Made by a program: the position numbers and the translations under genes
The notes under the pieces: generated by a model
What the model was told of the DNA's origin: nothing
What the model saw: the letters and a program-made list of their open reading frames with translations, nothing else
Database searches by the model: none
Assembly (NCBI GenBank): GCA_002410935.1
Contig: DHPM01000004.1
Span: 2,614 to 66,613, forward strand
From: Caryophanales bacterium UBA5364
GTDB lineage: Bacteria > Bacillota_I > Bacilli_A > RF39 > UBA660
Direction: 5' to 3'
Length of the DNA stretch: 64,000 bases
In this document: positions 8,636 to 18,625 of the stretch, in pieces
How positions within the stretch are numbered: the first letter of the stretch is position 1
How the letters are laid out: each line of letters begins with the position of its first letter

Positions 8636-9052
8636 ATGGGATTTAGTTTAAAAAAATGGTTAAATGGTGATGAAGAAGATATTTTCAGTAAAGAATGTGC
8701 TGAGAATGAATATTATAAATTAGATTCTGAAGATGCCTTAAAAGAAAATGATGGTAATAATAAAATGGTATTACTAGAACCAAGAGCTTATTCAGAAGCA
8801 CAACAAATTGTTGATTTTTTAAAAATGCGTAGTGCTGTTGTTGTTAATCTAAAAAGAGTAACTGGTGATCAAGCTAAAAGAATCGTCGACTTTTTAAGTG
8901 GAACAATCTATGCAATCGGTGGAGAAATCCAAAAAATTGGTGGTGGAATATTTTTATGTACACCTAATAATGTTAGTGTTGAAGGAAAGATTACTGACGA
9001 TAAAGAAGGTAAAGATATTCACGATAATGATGATATAAAAATTGAATGGTAA
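8636..9052 (+). CDS. sepF: Cell division protein SepF
   Basis: 138 residues. The N-terminal MGFSLKKWL is the membrane-binding amphipathic helix; [23 protein letters not shown] sequence and [37 protein letters not shown] form the SepF domain that binds the FtsZ tail. GGAGG lies eight bases before ATG 8636; the earlier GTG 8606 and ATG 8621 would destroy the conserved N-terminal helix. A TGATAAAAT extended -10 lies at 8585-8593. ylmG and ylmH, usual between sepF and divIVA, are absent. Confidence 0.93.
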   Translation: MGFSLKKWLNGDEEDIFSKECAENEYYKLDSEDALKENDGNNKMVLLEPRAYSEAQQIVDFLKMRSAVVVNLKRVTGDQAKRIVDFLSGTIYAIGGEIQKIGGGIFLCTPNNVSVEGKITDDKEGKDIHDNDDIKIEW

Positions 9053-9058
9053 AAATGA

Positions 9059-9087
9059 TTGAATTATAAAATAAAATGTGCTACAAT
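9059..9087 (+). promoter_or_regulatory. Promoter of divIVA
   Basis: TTGAAT (9059-9064), 17 bases, TACAAT (9082-9087). The transcript would start near 9094, shortly before the AGAGGTGAG ribosome site of divIVA. Confidence 0.65.
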
Positions 9088-9113
9088 ATGCTGTAGTGCC
9101 AAGAGGTGAGAGT

Positions 9114-9572
9114 ATGGAAAAATTTAGTCGTACACTTCGTGGCTATGACCCCGAAGAAGTAAATGCTTTTTTAGACCAAATAATTAATCAAGTTGAAAAA
9201 ATGGTCAGCGAAATAAAAGAAAAAGACGACAAAATTAATGAGTTAAGTGCTTTGATGGAACAAAATCAACATTTGAGAGACAAAGTTGAGCAATATGAAC
9301 GTCTTGAAGGTACTCTCAATCGTGCTATCTTTATGGCACAAAAGACCTCTGACCAAATTAAAATAACAGCTAGACAAGAAAGTGAATCAATAATAAACGA
9401 TGCTAAAAATAATGCTAATAGAATAGTAAATGAAGCATTACTTAGATCTGATAATATTGAAATGGAAGCAACAATGTTAAAAAGAAACGTCAATCTATTT
9501 AAAAGAAAGTTACGTTCATTAATTGAACAACAATTAGAGTTGGTTGATGATATTGAAAAAGTTGAATTTTAA
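9114..9572 (+). CDS. divIVA: DivIVA-domain cell division protein
   Basis: 152 residues. The N-terminal FSRTLRGYDPEEVNAFLDQII is the DivIVA membrane-curvature domain; nearly all of the rest (about 30-140) is predicted coiled coil with a hydrophobic heptad pattern. DivIVA localises at curved membrane near the septum and poles. Start ATG 9114 is set by AAGAGGTGAG just upstream; an in-frame GTG at 9078 overlaps the promoter -10. Gene order sepF-divIVA-ileS is conserved in Bacillota. Confidence 0.9.
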   Translation: MEKFSRTLRGYDPEEVNAFLDQIINQVEKMVSEIKEKDDKINELSALMEQNQHLRDKVEQYERLEGTLNRAIFMAQKTSDQIKITARQESESIINDAKNNANRIVNEALLRSDNIEMEATMLKRNVNLFKRKLRSLIEQQLELVDDIEKVEF

Positions 9573-9579
9573 AGTAAAT

Positions 9580-9791
9580 GATGAAGACGATATTTTTATT
9601 TAATTTAAGCGAGTAGGGTATGGTGAGAGCCTATAATGATATAAAAATATAGATCACTTCTGATATGTCTTTCCGATATTAGGAAAGAACGCTAATGCGT
9701 TATCAAAAATTAAGTGCACAGTTTAACTGTGAATTAAGGTGGTACCACGGTTTAATCGTCCTTATATATTTTAAATATATAAGGTTTTTTT
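9580..9791 (+). ncRNA. T-box leader of ileS (isoleucine)
   Basis: A full-length T-box. The 5' arm contains GATGAAGA (K-turn) near 9590 and the distal loop GGTGAGAGC near 9622. The specifier ATC (Ile) is at 9653-9655, followed by A and CTTCTGA. The core AAGGTGGTACCACGG is at 9736-9750; T after TGG matches the A73 of tRNA-Ile. The terminator CCTTATATATTT...AAATATATAAGG plus seven T is at 9760-9791. Transcription is predicted to continue into ileS when tRNA-Ile is uncharged. Confidence 0.93.
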
Positions 9792-9813
9792 ATATTATAA
9801 AGGAGATGATAGA

Positions 9814-12800
9814 ATGGAAAAGTTTAAGGAATTAGAAAAGATTACGGCAAAGCAAAACGAAGATAAAGTAAATGAGTATTGGAAAGATATAGATATTTTA
9901 AATAGGACAATTGATAATCGTGAAAACCGCGATAGTTTTGTCTTTTATGAAGGACCACCTACAGCTAATGGTATGCCTGGTATTCATCATGTTATTGCTA
10001 GAGTTTGTAAAGATACAGTGTGTAAATATAAGTCTATGCAAGGATATCGTGTTATCCGTAAAGCAGGATGGGATACTCATGGTCTTCCTGTTGAAATTGA
10101 AGTTGAAAAAGAGTTAGGTATTAATAATAAAACAGAAATTGAAGCTTATGGAATTGAAAAGTTTAATCAAAAATGTAAGGATTCTGTTTTTAGATATCAA
10201 AGTGCTTGGGAAAAAATGACTAGAGAAATGGGTTATTTTATTGATTTAAAAGATCCATATATTACTTATGAAAATAATTACATTGAAACTGAATGGTGGA
10301 TTTTGAAAAAATTCTTTGATGAAGGTTTAATGTACGAAGGTCATAAAATTCTACCTTTCTGTTCAAGATGTGGAACAGGACTTGCTACGCATGAGGTTGC
10401 ACAAGGATACCAAGAAATAAATGTTGATACGGTTACGGTACCATTTAAATTAGTAGGTGAAGATACTTATTTATTAGTATGGACAACAACTCCATGGACG
10501 CTTCTGGCTAATGTTGCTGTTTGTGTTAATCCAAACGAAGAATATATTAAGGTTAAGAGTAAAGATTATAACTTTATTGTTGCTAAAAAACTTGCTAATA
10601 AAGTTTTAGGTGATGATTACGAAGTATTAGAAGAATATGTTGGTACTGATTTAGAATATAAAGAGTATGAACAATTATTACCATTCCTTAAAGTTAATAA
10701 AAAGGCTTTCTTTGTTATGTGTGATACATATGTAACAATGGATGATGGAACAGGTATCGTTCATATTGCTCCTGCTTTTGGTGCGGATGACTATGAAGTG
10801 GGGCGAAGATATAATATCCCAGTCTTAAATCCAGTTGGTGAAGATGGCAAATATATTGAAGGCCCATGGGCAGGAACATTCGTTATGGATGCTGATCCAG
10901 AAATTATTAAATGGTTAAAAGAAAATAATAAGTTATTCAAAAAAGAAAGAATGAAACATAATTATCCACATTGTTGGAGATGTAAAACACCACTTCTTTA
11001 TTATGCTAAACCTAGTTGGTATATTGAAATGACTAAATTAAAAGATAAGTTAATTGAAAATAATAATGGAGTTAATTGGTATCCTGATTATGTTGGTGAA
11101 AAAAGATTTGGTAATTGGTTAGAAAACTTAAACGATTGGGCATTATCTCGTAATCGTTATTGGGGAACACCACTTAATATATGGAAATGTGATTGTGGTC
11201 ATTTAGAATGTGTTGGTTCTCGTAAAGAGTTAGTCGAAAAGGCTATTGAAGAAATCGATGAATCAATTGAATTACACCGTCCTTATGTTGATAATGTGCA
11301 TATTAAATGTCCAGATTGTGGAAAAACAATGTCAAGAGTAAAAGAAGTTATTGATTGTTGGTTTGACTCTGGTTCAATGCCTTTTGCTCAATATCATTAT
11401 CCATTTGAAAACAAAGAAAAATTTGAAGATCAATTTCCAGGTGACTTTATTTGTGAAGGTATTGACCAAACAAGAGGTTGGTTCTATTCATTAATGGCTA
11501 TTTCAACCTTTGTAACAGGTAAGAGCCCTTATAAGAATGTTTTAGTTAATGACTTATTACTAGATAAGAATGGTCAAAAAATGAGTAAATCAAGAGGTAA
11601 TGGAGTTGATCCATTTAAACTATTTGAAGAATATGGTGCTGATACTTTAAGATGGTACTTATTATATGTTTCACCAGTATGGACTCCAACTAAGTTTGAT
11701 ATTGATGGATTAAAAGAGGTTCAATCTAAGTTCTTTAATACTTTAAAAAATACTTATACGTTCTTTGCTTTATATGCAAACACGGATGAAGTAGATCCTA
11801 GATCATTTAATGTTCCATATGAAAAGAGGCCTGAAATTGATAAATGGATTCTCTCAAAAATGAATAATTTAATAAAAAATGTTAATAATGAATTAACTAA
11901 TTATGATTTAAATAAAACGGTTCATTTAGTTCAAGACTTCGTTAATGAAGATTTATCTAATTGGTATATCCGTCGTAATCGTAGAAGATTTTGGAGTAGC
12001 ACTTTAGACGATGATAAGAAAGCTGTTTATAATACTACTTATGAAGTACTAGTTGACTTAGTTAAATTAATTGCTCCAATTGTTCCATTTGTTTCTGAAA
12101 TTATTTATCGTAATTTAACAAATGAAGAATCAGTTCATTTAGCTGATTATCCAACATCTAATCCTGAATATATCAATGAAGATATTGAAAGAAAAATGGA
12201 TTTAGTTAGATCGTTAATAAGTTTAGGTCGCTTTGCTCGTGAAGAATCTAAAATTAAAGTTCGTCAACCAATTCAAGAAATTATTATTGATGGTAAAAAT
12301 GAAACCATTATTGGCGACTTAACTAATCTAATTGAGGAAGAACTAAATGTTAAACATGTTACTTATGAAAACAATGTAAGTAAATACATGGATTATATTG
12401 TTATTCCAAATTATAAAGTAGCGGGACCAATCTTTGGTTCATCAATAAAAAAGTTTGCTGAAGCTTTAACTAATTTATCAGTTGATGATATTAATAAATT
12501 ACAAAATGAAGAAAATATTGATTTAGAAGTCGATGGTAATGAATATAATATTTCAAGTGATATGGTTGTTATTAGAGTTAATTCTAAAGAAGGATTTAAT
12601 GCTCAAATGTTAGATCATAATTTTATTATCTTAAATACGGAACTTACTGAAGATTTGATTAATGAAGGAATCGCTAGAGAAATCATTTCGAAAGTTCAAC
12701 AATTAAGAAAAAATAGTGATTTTGATGTAGCTGATCGTATTAAACTTTATTATAATACTGATGATAAAACAAAAGTAGTTTTCACAGAATATGAAGACTT

Positions 12801-12906
12801 TATTGCAACTGAAACTTTAACAACAGAGTTTGTGGAAGATAGATCATTAACTGAAAGTTTTGATATGAATGGTTACCCAGTATACTTAAAAGTAGAAAAA
12901 AAATAA
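9814..12906 (+). CDS. ileS: Isoleucyl-tRNA synthetase, long (IleRS2) type
   Basis: 1030 residues, class I synthetase. The catalytic signature normally reading HxGH is here G-I-H-H (residues 56-59, within PPTANGMPGIHHV). The second signature KMSKS is intact at about 589-593. GWDTHGLPVE (near 85) and the CP1 editing domain follow; cysteine pairs at CSRCG, CWRCK, CDCG and CPDCG suggest zinc sites. Sequence style (FYEGPPTANGMPGIHHV) is that of the eukaryote-like IleRS2 group, which is associated with mupirocin tolerance. The downstream palindrome at 12907-12931 is a terminator. AAAGGAG lies before ATG 9814. Confidence 0.96.
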   Translation: MEKFKELEKITAKQNEDKVNEYWKDIDILNRTIDNRENRDSFVFYEGPPTANGMPGIHHVIARVCKDTVCKYKSMQGYRVIRKAGWDTHGLPVEIEVEKELGINNKTEIEAYGIEKFNQKCKDSVFRYQSAWEKMTREMGYFIDLKDPYITYENNYIETEWWILKKFFDEGLMYEGHKILPFCSRCGTGLATHEVAQGYQEINVDTVTVPFKLVGEDTYLLVWTTTPWTLLANVAVCVNPNEEYIKVKSKDYNFIVAKKLANKVLGDDYEVLEEYVGTDLEYKEYEQLLPFLKVNKKAFFVMCDTYVTMDDGTGIVHIAPAFGADDYEVGRRYNIPVLNPVGEDGKYIEGPWAGTFVMDADPEIIKWLKENNKLFKKERMKHNYPHCWRCKTPLLYYAKPSWYIEMTKLKDKLIENNNGVNWYPDYVGEKRFGNWLENLNDWALSRNRYWGTPLNIWKCDCGHLECVGSRKELVEKAIEEIDESIELHRPYVDNVHIKCPDCGKTMSRVKEVIDCWFDSGSMPFAQYHYPFENKEKFEDQFPGDFICEGIDQTRGWFYSLMAISTFVTGKSPYKNVLVNDLLLDKNGQKMSKSRGNGVDPFKLFEEYGADTLRWYLLYVSPVWTPTKFDIDGLKEVQSKFFNTLKNTYTFFALYANTDEVDPRSFNVPYEKRPEIDKWILSKMNNLIKNVNNELTNYDLNKTVHLVQDFVNEDLSNWYIRRNRRRFWSSTLDDDKKAVYNTTYEVLVDLVKLIAPIVPFVSEIIYRNLTNEESVHLADYPTSNPEYINEDIERKMDLVRSLISLGRFAREESKIKVRQPIQEIIIDGKNETIIGDLTNLIEEELNVKHVTYENNVSKYMDYIVIPNYKVAGPIFGSSIKKFAEALTNLSVDDINKLQNEENIDLEVDGNEYNISSDMVVIRVNSKEGFNAQMLDHNFIILNTELTEDLINEGIAREIISKVQQLRKNSDFDVADRIKLYYNTDDKTKVVFTEYEDFIATETLTTEFVEDRSLTESFDMNGYPVYLKVEKK

Positions 12907-12932
12907 GGAATTTATTAATAAATTCCTTTTTT
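12907..12932 (+). terminator. Terminator of ileS
   Basis: GGAATTTATT pairs with AATAAATTCC, followed by TTTTTTC. It starts right after the ileS stop codon. Confidence 0.8.
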
Positions 12933-12970
12933 CTTTGTATATATGTTATAATGTGTTTAGAAAAGACTAG

Positions 12971-12995
12971 AAAAAAAACAAGATTTCGTCTTGTT
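12971..12995 (-). terminator. Terminator of rpmB
   Basis: On the minus strand AACAAGA (complement of 12989-12995) pairs with TCTTGTT (complement of 12977-12983), followed by a run of eight T (complement of 12971-12978). It is placed 12 bases after the rpmB stop. Confidence 0.8.
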
Positions 12996-13006
12996 AATAA
13001 ATATAA

Positions 13007-13207
13007 TTATTCAGCCTTTACTTCTATATTTGAAGCTTGACTATTTTTCTTTAATGTTCTTAATTCTCTTGCTGTCATAATAATTGTTTCACCGTTATCT
13101 AGTTTTACTTTTTGATAATTTGGTTTTTGTGCATGTCTTGTAGCATTTAAAGCATGAGATCTTTTATTTCCAAACAATGGAGTTTTACTAGTTATTTTTT
13201 TAGCCAT
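13007..13207 (-). CDS. rpmB: Ribosomal protein bL28
   Basis: 66 residues. [24 protein letters not shown] is the conserved bL28 core, and the [11 protein letters not shown] segment is the usual C-terminal helix. No cysteines in the N-terminus, so this is the zinc-free form. GAGGAGGAA lies before the ATG on the minus strand. It is transcribed against its neighbours as a single gene with its own terminator. Component of the 50S subunit near the L1 stalk and E site. Confidence 0.95.
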   Translation of the reverse strand: MAKKITSKTPLFGNKRSHALNATRHAQKPNYQKVKLDNGETIIMTARELRTLKKNSQASNIEVKAE

Positions 13208-13338
13208 CTCTATTCCTCCTCAAATTTAATTTCCTCGCTTTATAACTTTAACATATTATATGAGAGAAGTCAAATTATTTAGGCTAAAATCTTTCAAATT
13301 CTGTTGATTTATAGTAAAATTATGGTGGGAGGTGAATT

Positions 13339-16242
13339 ATGTATACACCACTTTATATTAAAACAAATAATTCTTTATTATCAAGTATGATTAAAATAGA
13401 TGAACTAATAGCATTTGCTTTAAAAAATAATATAAAAGCTTTAACTATTACGGATAATAATATGTACGGTATAATGGATTTTTATAATGCTTGCATAAAA
13501 AACAATATAAAACCAATTGTTGGTTTAGAAGTTAATTTAGGTGATAAGATTGTTTTATATGCGAAAGACTTTAAGGGTTATAAAAACTTAATTAAAATAG
13601 CCTCATTACAATCAAATCAATCATTAACTATTAAAGAATTAAATATATATAATTCTAATCTTATCTGTATTGTTCCTTATTCAAGTATGAATTTATATAA
13701 TGAACTAAGTAAAACTTATTTAGATATTTTTATAGGATATAGTGATCCAAATGAGAGACTTAATATTAAACAAGATAATGTTGTTTATATGAAAGAGATT
13801 CTTTGTTTACTTAAACAGGATGAAGAATATTTAAAATATATATATGCAGTTAGAGATGGCGTTTTAGCAAGTGATATTGTCATAGATAATAATGTCTATT
13901 TAGATATAAGTATCTTTGAGAAGTATCCTGAAGATAAAATTAATAATCAGAATATTAGTAATATGTGTAATTTAAAGATAGAACATGAAGGTAATTTATT
14001 ACCAAGTTATGATTGTCCTAATGGAATGGATAGTTATAGTTATTTAAAACTATTATGCAAAGAAGGCTTAAAGAAAATATTTGGTGATAGGGTTAGACGA
14101 GTTTATTTAGACCGTTTAAAATATGAATTAGAAATAATAAACAAAATGGGCTTTTGTAATTACTTTTTAGTTGTTTGGGACTTAATTAAGTATGCTAAAG
14201 ATAATGGTATTTTAGTAGGTCCTGGTAGGGGAAGTGCTGCTGGCTCATTAGTTGCATATGTACTAAATATTACGACTATTGATCCAATTAAATATAATCT
14301 CTTATTTGAAAGGTTTTTAAATGTAGAAAGAATAACAATGCCAGATATTGATATTGATTTTCAAGATACTAAACGAGATCAAGTATTAAATTATTGTATC
14401 AATAAATATGGCATTAAAAGAGTTGTTCCTATTATCGCTTTTGGTACTTTAGGTGCTAAACAAGCTGTTCGTGATGTTGGGCGAGTGCTTGATATAGATA
14501 CTAAAGTAATTGACCGATTATGTGGATTATTAGATTCTAGAAAGACCTTAATTAATAATTATAATCAAAATAAGAGACTACAAGAATACTTAAATGATTT
14601 TGAAGAATTAAAATATTTATATAAAGTAGCAACGAAGATAGAAGGTTTAAAAAGGCACACGACGGTTCATGCAGCTGGAGTTGTGATGGCTAACACCGAC
14701 CTTGATAATATCATACCACTTGATAAATCTCATGATAGTTTCTATACTACTGGTTATGATATGGATTATTTAGAAAGTATTGGATTATTAAAAGTAGACT
14801 TTTTAGCTATTCGTAATTTAACTATTATTGACAATATTTTAAAGGATATTGATAATGGTTTAACGTTTGATAATATTCCTGATAATGATTCTCTAGCACT
14901 TAATGTTTTCACAACAGCTAATACTTTAGGAATATTTCAATTTGAATCACCAGGAATGATGAATTTCTTAAGAAAGTTAAAACCTAATACTTTTGAAGAT
15001 GTTTTTGCAGCAATTGCTTTATTTAGACCTGGCCCAATGAAAAATATTGATTCTTATGTCCGACGTAAACATGGACAAGAAAAGATAGAGTATATTGTTG
15101 AATCTTTAGAACCTATTTTAAAATCAACCTATGGTATTATTGTTTACCAAGAACAAATTATGCAAATAGCTAATGTTATGGCATCGTATTCAATGGGAGA
15201 AGCAGATGTTTTGAGAAATGCTATGAGTAAGAAAAAAGAAACGATTTTATTAAAAGAAAAAGAAAAATTTATAACTAATAGCATTCAAAATGGCTATACT
15301 GAAGAAGTGTCTTTAAAAGTATATGATCTTATTTTAAAATTTGCTGAATATGGATTTAACCGTTCACATTCAGTTGCTTACGCTACTGTAGCTTATAAAA
15401 TGGCTTATTTAAAAGCTCATTATCCTCATATTTTCATGAAGAACTTATTAACAATATTCAGGAGTAGCGAAAATAAAGTAAAAGAATATATTTATGAATG
15501 TAAGCAAAATAATATTTCTATCCTAAAACCTGATATTAATTGTAGTTTTAGTGAATATACAATAGAAAATGAAAGTATTAGATTTCCTCTAGTAAGTATT
15601 AAAAGTGTCGGCTTTAATACTGTTAAAGCTATCTTAGAAGAACGTAGTCGAGGGAAATTTAAGGATATATATGACTTTATGGCAAGATGTTATAAGCATC
15701 TTAATGATAAAATATTAGAAAATTTAATCTTTGCTGGCGTTTTTGACAGTTTAGAGGTAAATCAAAAAACATTATATACTAATCTTGATGTTTTAATTAA
15801 TTATAGTGAATTGGCTAACTATTTGGATGAAGAATATGCTTTAAAACCAGAACTTCAAATAGTTGAAGAATACGATTCAAAAGAATTAATGCAACATGAG
15901 TTAGATGTATTCGGGTTTTATTTAAGCAATCACCCAGTTAGTCAATACAAACATGAATATCAAAATATTGTTTCTATTAATGAAATGAATGATTATTTTG
16001 ATAAAATTGTTAATACTATTATATATGTAGAGAGAGTTAAAAAAATTGATACTAAAAAAAATGATAAGATGTGTTTTATCACTGGTAGCGATGAAATAAA
16101 AATGATTGATTTAGTTTTATTTCCTAGCATTTATGAAATGTATAGTGATATTAGTGTAGGGGATATTTTGTTAGTATCAGGAAAAGTTGAGAAAAGATTT
16201 GATAAACTTCAAATCATTGTCAATAGAATAAAACATTTATAA
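13339..16242 (+). CDS. dnaE: DNA polymerase III alpha subunit, DnaE type
   Basis: 967 residues, C-family polymerase. The catalytic palm has GPGRGSAAGSLVAY near 294 and the PDIDIDF aspartates near 334; the C-terminal OB fold starts near 895 (IIYVERVKK...GDILLVSGKV). Shorter than the roughly 1110-residue Bacillus enzyme. The N-terminal PHP domain has lost its metal ligands: the usual HxHxxYS is YIKTNNS and TDHG is TDNN, so no PHP nuclease activity is expected. GGGAGGTGA precedes ATG 13339. In Bacillota DnaE works with PolC, extending primers. Confidence 0.95.
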   Translation: MYTPLYIKTNNSLLSSMIKIDELIAFALKNNIKALTITDNNMYGIMDFYNACIKNNIKPIVGLEVNLGDKIVLYAKDFKGYKNLIKIASLQSNQSLTIKELNIYNSNLICIVPYSSMNLYNELSKTYLDIFIGYSDPNERLNIKQDNVVYMKEILCLLKQDEEYLKYIYAVRDGVLASDIVIDNNVYLDISIFEKYPEDKINNQNISNMCNLKIEHEGNLLPSYDCPNGMDSYSYLKLLCKEGLKKIFGDRVRRVYLDRLKYELEIINKMGFCNYFLVVWDLIKYAKDNGILVGPGRGSAAGSLVAYVLNITTIDPIKYNLLFERFLNVERITMPDIDIDFQDTKRDQVLNYCINKYGIKRVVPIIAFGTLGAKQAVRDVGRVLDIDTKVIDRLCGLLDSRKTLINNYNQNKRLQEYLNDFEELKYLYKVATKIEGLKRHTTVHAAGVVMANTDLDNIIPLDKSHDSFYTTGYDMDYLESIGLLKVDFLAIRNLTIIDNILKDIDNGLTFDNIPDNDSLALNVFTTANTLGIFQFESPGMMNFLRKLKPNTFEDVFAAIALFRPGPMKNIDSYVRRKHGQEKIEYIVESLEPILKSTYGIIVYQEQIMQIANVMASYSMGEADVLRNAMSKKKETILLKEKEKFITNSIQNGYTEEVSLKVYDLILKFAEYGFNRSHSVAYATVAYKMAYLKAHYPHIFMKNLLTIFRSSENKVKEYIYECKQNNISILKPDINCSFSEYTIENESIRFPLVSIKSVGFNTVKAILEERSRGKFKDIYDFMARCYKHLNDKILENLIFAGVFDSLEVNQKTLYTNLDVLINYSELANYLDEEYALKPELQIVEEYDSKELMQHELDVFGFYLSNHPVSQYKHEYQNIVSINEMNDYFDKIVNTIIYVERVKKIDTKKNDKMCFITGSDEIKMIDLVLFPSIYEMYSDISVGDILLVSGKVEKRFDKLQIIVNRIKHL

Positions 16243-16263
16243 TATTATAAAGAGGTGAGGGTA

Positions 16264-17058
16264 TTGATAAAATACGAAGATATTTTCAATTGCATTAACG
16301 ATTATATTGTAGTAACAGATGAGCACGATAAAATAGTTTTTTCTAATCATGAAGAAGCTAAAATATTATATGATAATTTATGTCATTGTACTGATAAGGA
16401 GATAATTGAATATCAGGATAAATATTATAATTTTATAAAGAAAGAAATTAGTGACGATAAAAATCAAAAATACTATTACAATTCTTTTCAAGATATTACT
16501 AATTTTTATAAGCAAAATAAGTTACTACAAGAACAAGTGATTACTGATCCTTTAACTTGTGTTTTAAATCGTTATGGGATTGAGAATGCCATTAATGATT
16601 ATCGTACCTCACTTGATTCATCATGTGTTATCTATTGTGATATAGATTATTTTAAAAGAGTAAATGATAATTATTCACATGATGCAGGAGATTTAGTTTT
16701 AAATCAGGTTGCTAAAATCTTAAAAGATAATGTTCGAAAAGAAGATTTAGTTGGTCGTATGGGTGGAGAAGAATTTTTGATTATTCTTAATTCTACTAAT
16801 ATTGAAAAGTCACGTCCAAAAATAGAACAGCTTAAAGGTTTAATTCAAAATCATGATTTTATTTGGAATAATCAAATAATTAAAATAACTATGTCATTTG
16901 GTGTTTCAGAATTTCTACCTGGAAGTAATTTTAGAGAAGCTATTATAGCGGCTGATGAAGCTTTAAAATATTCTAAGGAAACGGGACGTAATAAAGTTAC
17001 CTATGTTCCTCCAAAAAAACAAGTCCAACAAAAGGTAATAACTAAAAAGAAAAAGTAA
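16264..17058 (+). CDS. PAS-GGDEF diguanylate cyclase
   Basis: 264 residues from TTG 16264, which has AGAGGTGAG upstream; a GTG at 16255 lies in that site. Residues 1-85 look like a small PAS-type sensor, without membrane segments. The GGDEF domain (about 90-255) has the active form G-G-E-E-F at 167-171, an allosteric RxxD five residues before it (RKED), and the metal aspartate in CDIDYFKRVND. It should make cyclic di-GMP from GTP and be product-inhibited. No partner EAL domain is in the window. It begins 12 bases after dnaE. Confidence 0.9.
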   Translation: MIKYEDIFNCINDYIVVTDEHDKIVFSNHEEAKILYDNLCHCTDKEIIEYQDKYYNFIKKEISDDKNQKYYYNSFQDITNFYKQNKLLQEQVITDPLTCVLNRYGIENAINDYRTSLDSSCVIYCDIDYFKRVNDNYSHDAGDLVLNQVAKILKDNVRKEDLVGRMGGEEFLIILNSTNIEKSRPKIEQLKGLIQNHDFIWNNQIIKITMSFGVSEFLPGSNFREAIIAADEALKYSKETGRNKVTYVPPKKQVQQKVITKKKK

Positions 17059-17076
17059 GGTTACTTTTTCTTTTTT
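17046..17076. terminator. Convergent terminator between the cyclase gene and the DUF1846 gene
   Basis: AGAAAAAGTAA and TTACTTTTTCT pair around GG, with T-runs on both strands. It can end transcription of both convergent genes. It contains the last codons of the plus-strand gene. Confidence 0.75.
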
Positions 17077-18553
17077 ATTCATTATATAAATTATTAGAGT
17101 AAAATTCTGGTTCACAAGTTAAGTTTATTTCTAGGTTTCTAAGTATATTTAAATCTCCATTTTGTACAATATAAGTAGCATGGGCTTCACATTTATGTAA
17201 TTTAGAAAGATTATTTAAAGCTTTTTCAATAATAGGATTAGTAGCTGAACAAATACTTAAGGCAATAATAACTTCTTGAAGATTTAGTAAATAATTTTGA
17301 GGATTATCCGATTTAGGTTTAGTTTTTAATATTGGTTCTAAAATACTAGGTGATAATAAGTATACTTCATCTGGTATTTTTGTTAGTTCTTTAATAGCAT
17401 TTAAGATTAAACTACTAGCTGGACTTAATAAATCAGTTTGCTTACCAGTAATAATTTTTCCATTTGGTAATTTTAATGAAAGAACATGACGATTAACTAA
17501 TTCCTTTTTCTTTAAAGCTGCTTTAATAACCTTACGATTTTCATCACTAACACCTAATTCATTCATTAGTACTTTAACTTTTTGTGGTGTTTCTTCATCA
17601 ATAGTACCTATTTTATAGTCACACATAGCTCGGTAATATCTTCTAATTATTTCATCACAAGCCGCCGTTTGAATTGTTTTATCATCAATAATACAATTAC
17701 CAATCATGTTAACACCCATATCAGTAGGTGAATGATATATTTCATCTTTAGTAATTCGACTTAAGATGGTCTTTAAAATAGGGAATACTTTTAAATCACG
17801 ATTATAGCTTACAGCACTAATGTTATAGTGTTCTAAGTGAAATGAATCAATCATGTTAACATCTTTTAAATCAGCAGTGGCTGCTTCATAAGCCATGTTT
17901 ACAGGGTGTTTGAGTGGTAAATCCCAAACTGGAAAGGTTTCAAATTTAGCATATCCTGCTTTAACACCGCGTTTATGTTCGTGATAAAGTTGTGACAAAC
18001 AAGTAGCAAGTTTACCACTACTTGGACCAGGAGCAGTAACGACAACTAATGGTTTAGTTGTTTCAATATATGGGTTAGCACCATATCCTTCTTCACTGAC
18101 AATAACATCTATATCGGTTGGATAACCTTTGGTTGCTGTATGAATATAGGTTTTAATATTACGACGTTCTAATTTTTTTCTAAAAGAATCAGCCCCCATT
18201 TGTCCTTTATATAATGTGATAACCACACTATTAACTTCTATTTCAAGGGCTTTTAATAGATCTATTAATCTTAATATCTCAGTGTCATAAGTAGTTCCAT
18301 AATCAGCTCTGATTTTATTTTTTTCAATATCATTAGCATTAATACAAAAAATAACTTCAGCATCATCTTTTAACTCTTCTAAACATCTAATCTTAGAATT
18401 CAACTCAAAACCAGGTAAAACTCTGACGGCATGATGATCATCAACTAACTTACCACCAAACTCTAAATATAATTTATCAAACATTTTCATTCTTTTTTGA
18501 ATTTGTTCACTTTGTAATTTAACGTACTTTTCGTTATCAAAACCTTTTTTCAT
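17075..18553 (-). CDS. DUF1846 family protein
   Basis: 492 residues, the usual length of DUF1846 proteins. The start KKGFDNEKYVKLQSEQIQKRM and the segment IDVIVSEEGYGANPYIETTKPLVVVTAPGPSSGKLATCLSQLYHEHKRG near 140-195 are characteristic; the latter resembles a nucleotide-binding loop (APGPSSGK). The fold is known from structural genomics but the reaction is not. Minus strand, monocistronic; GGAAGTGGG precedes the ATG. Confidence 0.9.
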   Translation of the reverse strand: MKKGFDNEKYVKLQSEQIQKRMKMFDKLYLEFGGKLVDDHHAVRVLPGFELNSKIRCLEELKDDAEVIFCINANDIEKNKIRADYGTTYDTEILRLIDLLKALEIEVNSVVITLYKGQMGADSFRKKLERRNIKTYIHTATKGYPTDIDVIVSEEGYGANPYIETTKPLVVVTAPGPSSGKLATCLSQLYHEHKRGVKAGYAKFETFPVWDLPLKHPVNMAYEAATADLKDVNMIDSFHLEHYNISAVSYNRDLKVFPILKTILSRITKDEIYHSPTDMGVNMIGNCIIDDKTIQTAACDEIIRRYYRAMCDYKIGTIDEETPQKVKVLMNELGVSDENRKVIKAALKKKELVNRHVLSLKLPNGKIITGKQTDLLSPASSLILNAIKELTKIPDEVYLLSPSILEPILKTKPKSDNPQNYLLNLQEVIIALSICSATNPIIEKALNNLSKLHKCEAHATYIVQNGDLNILRNLEINLTCEPEFYSNNLYNE

Positions 18554-18625
18554 AAACCCACTTCCTATCTTTTAATATCATAACATATCAGGCATAAAAG
18601 TTAAATAGTAATATTTAAAATATAC

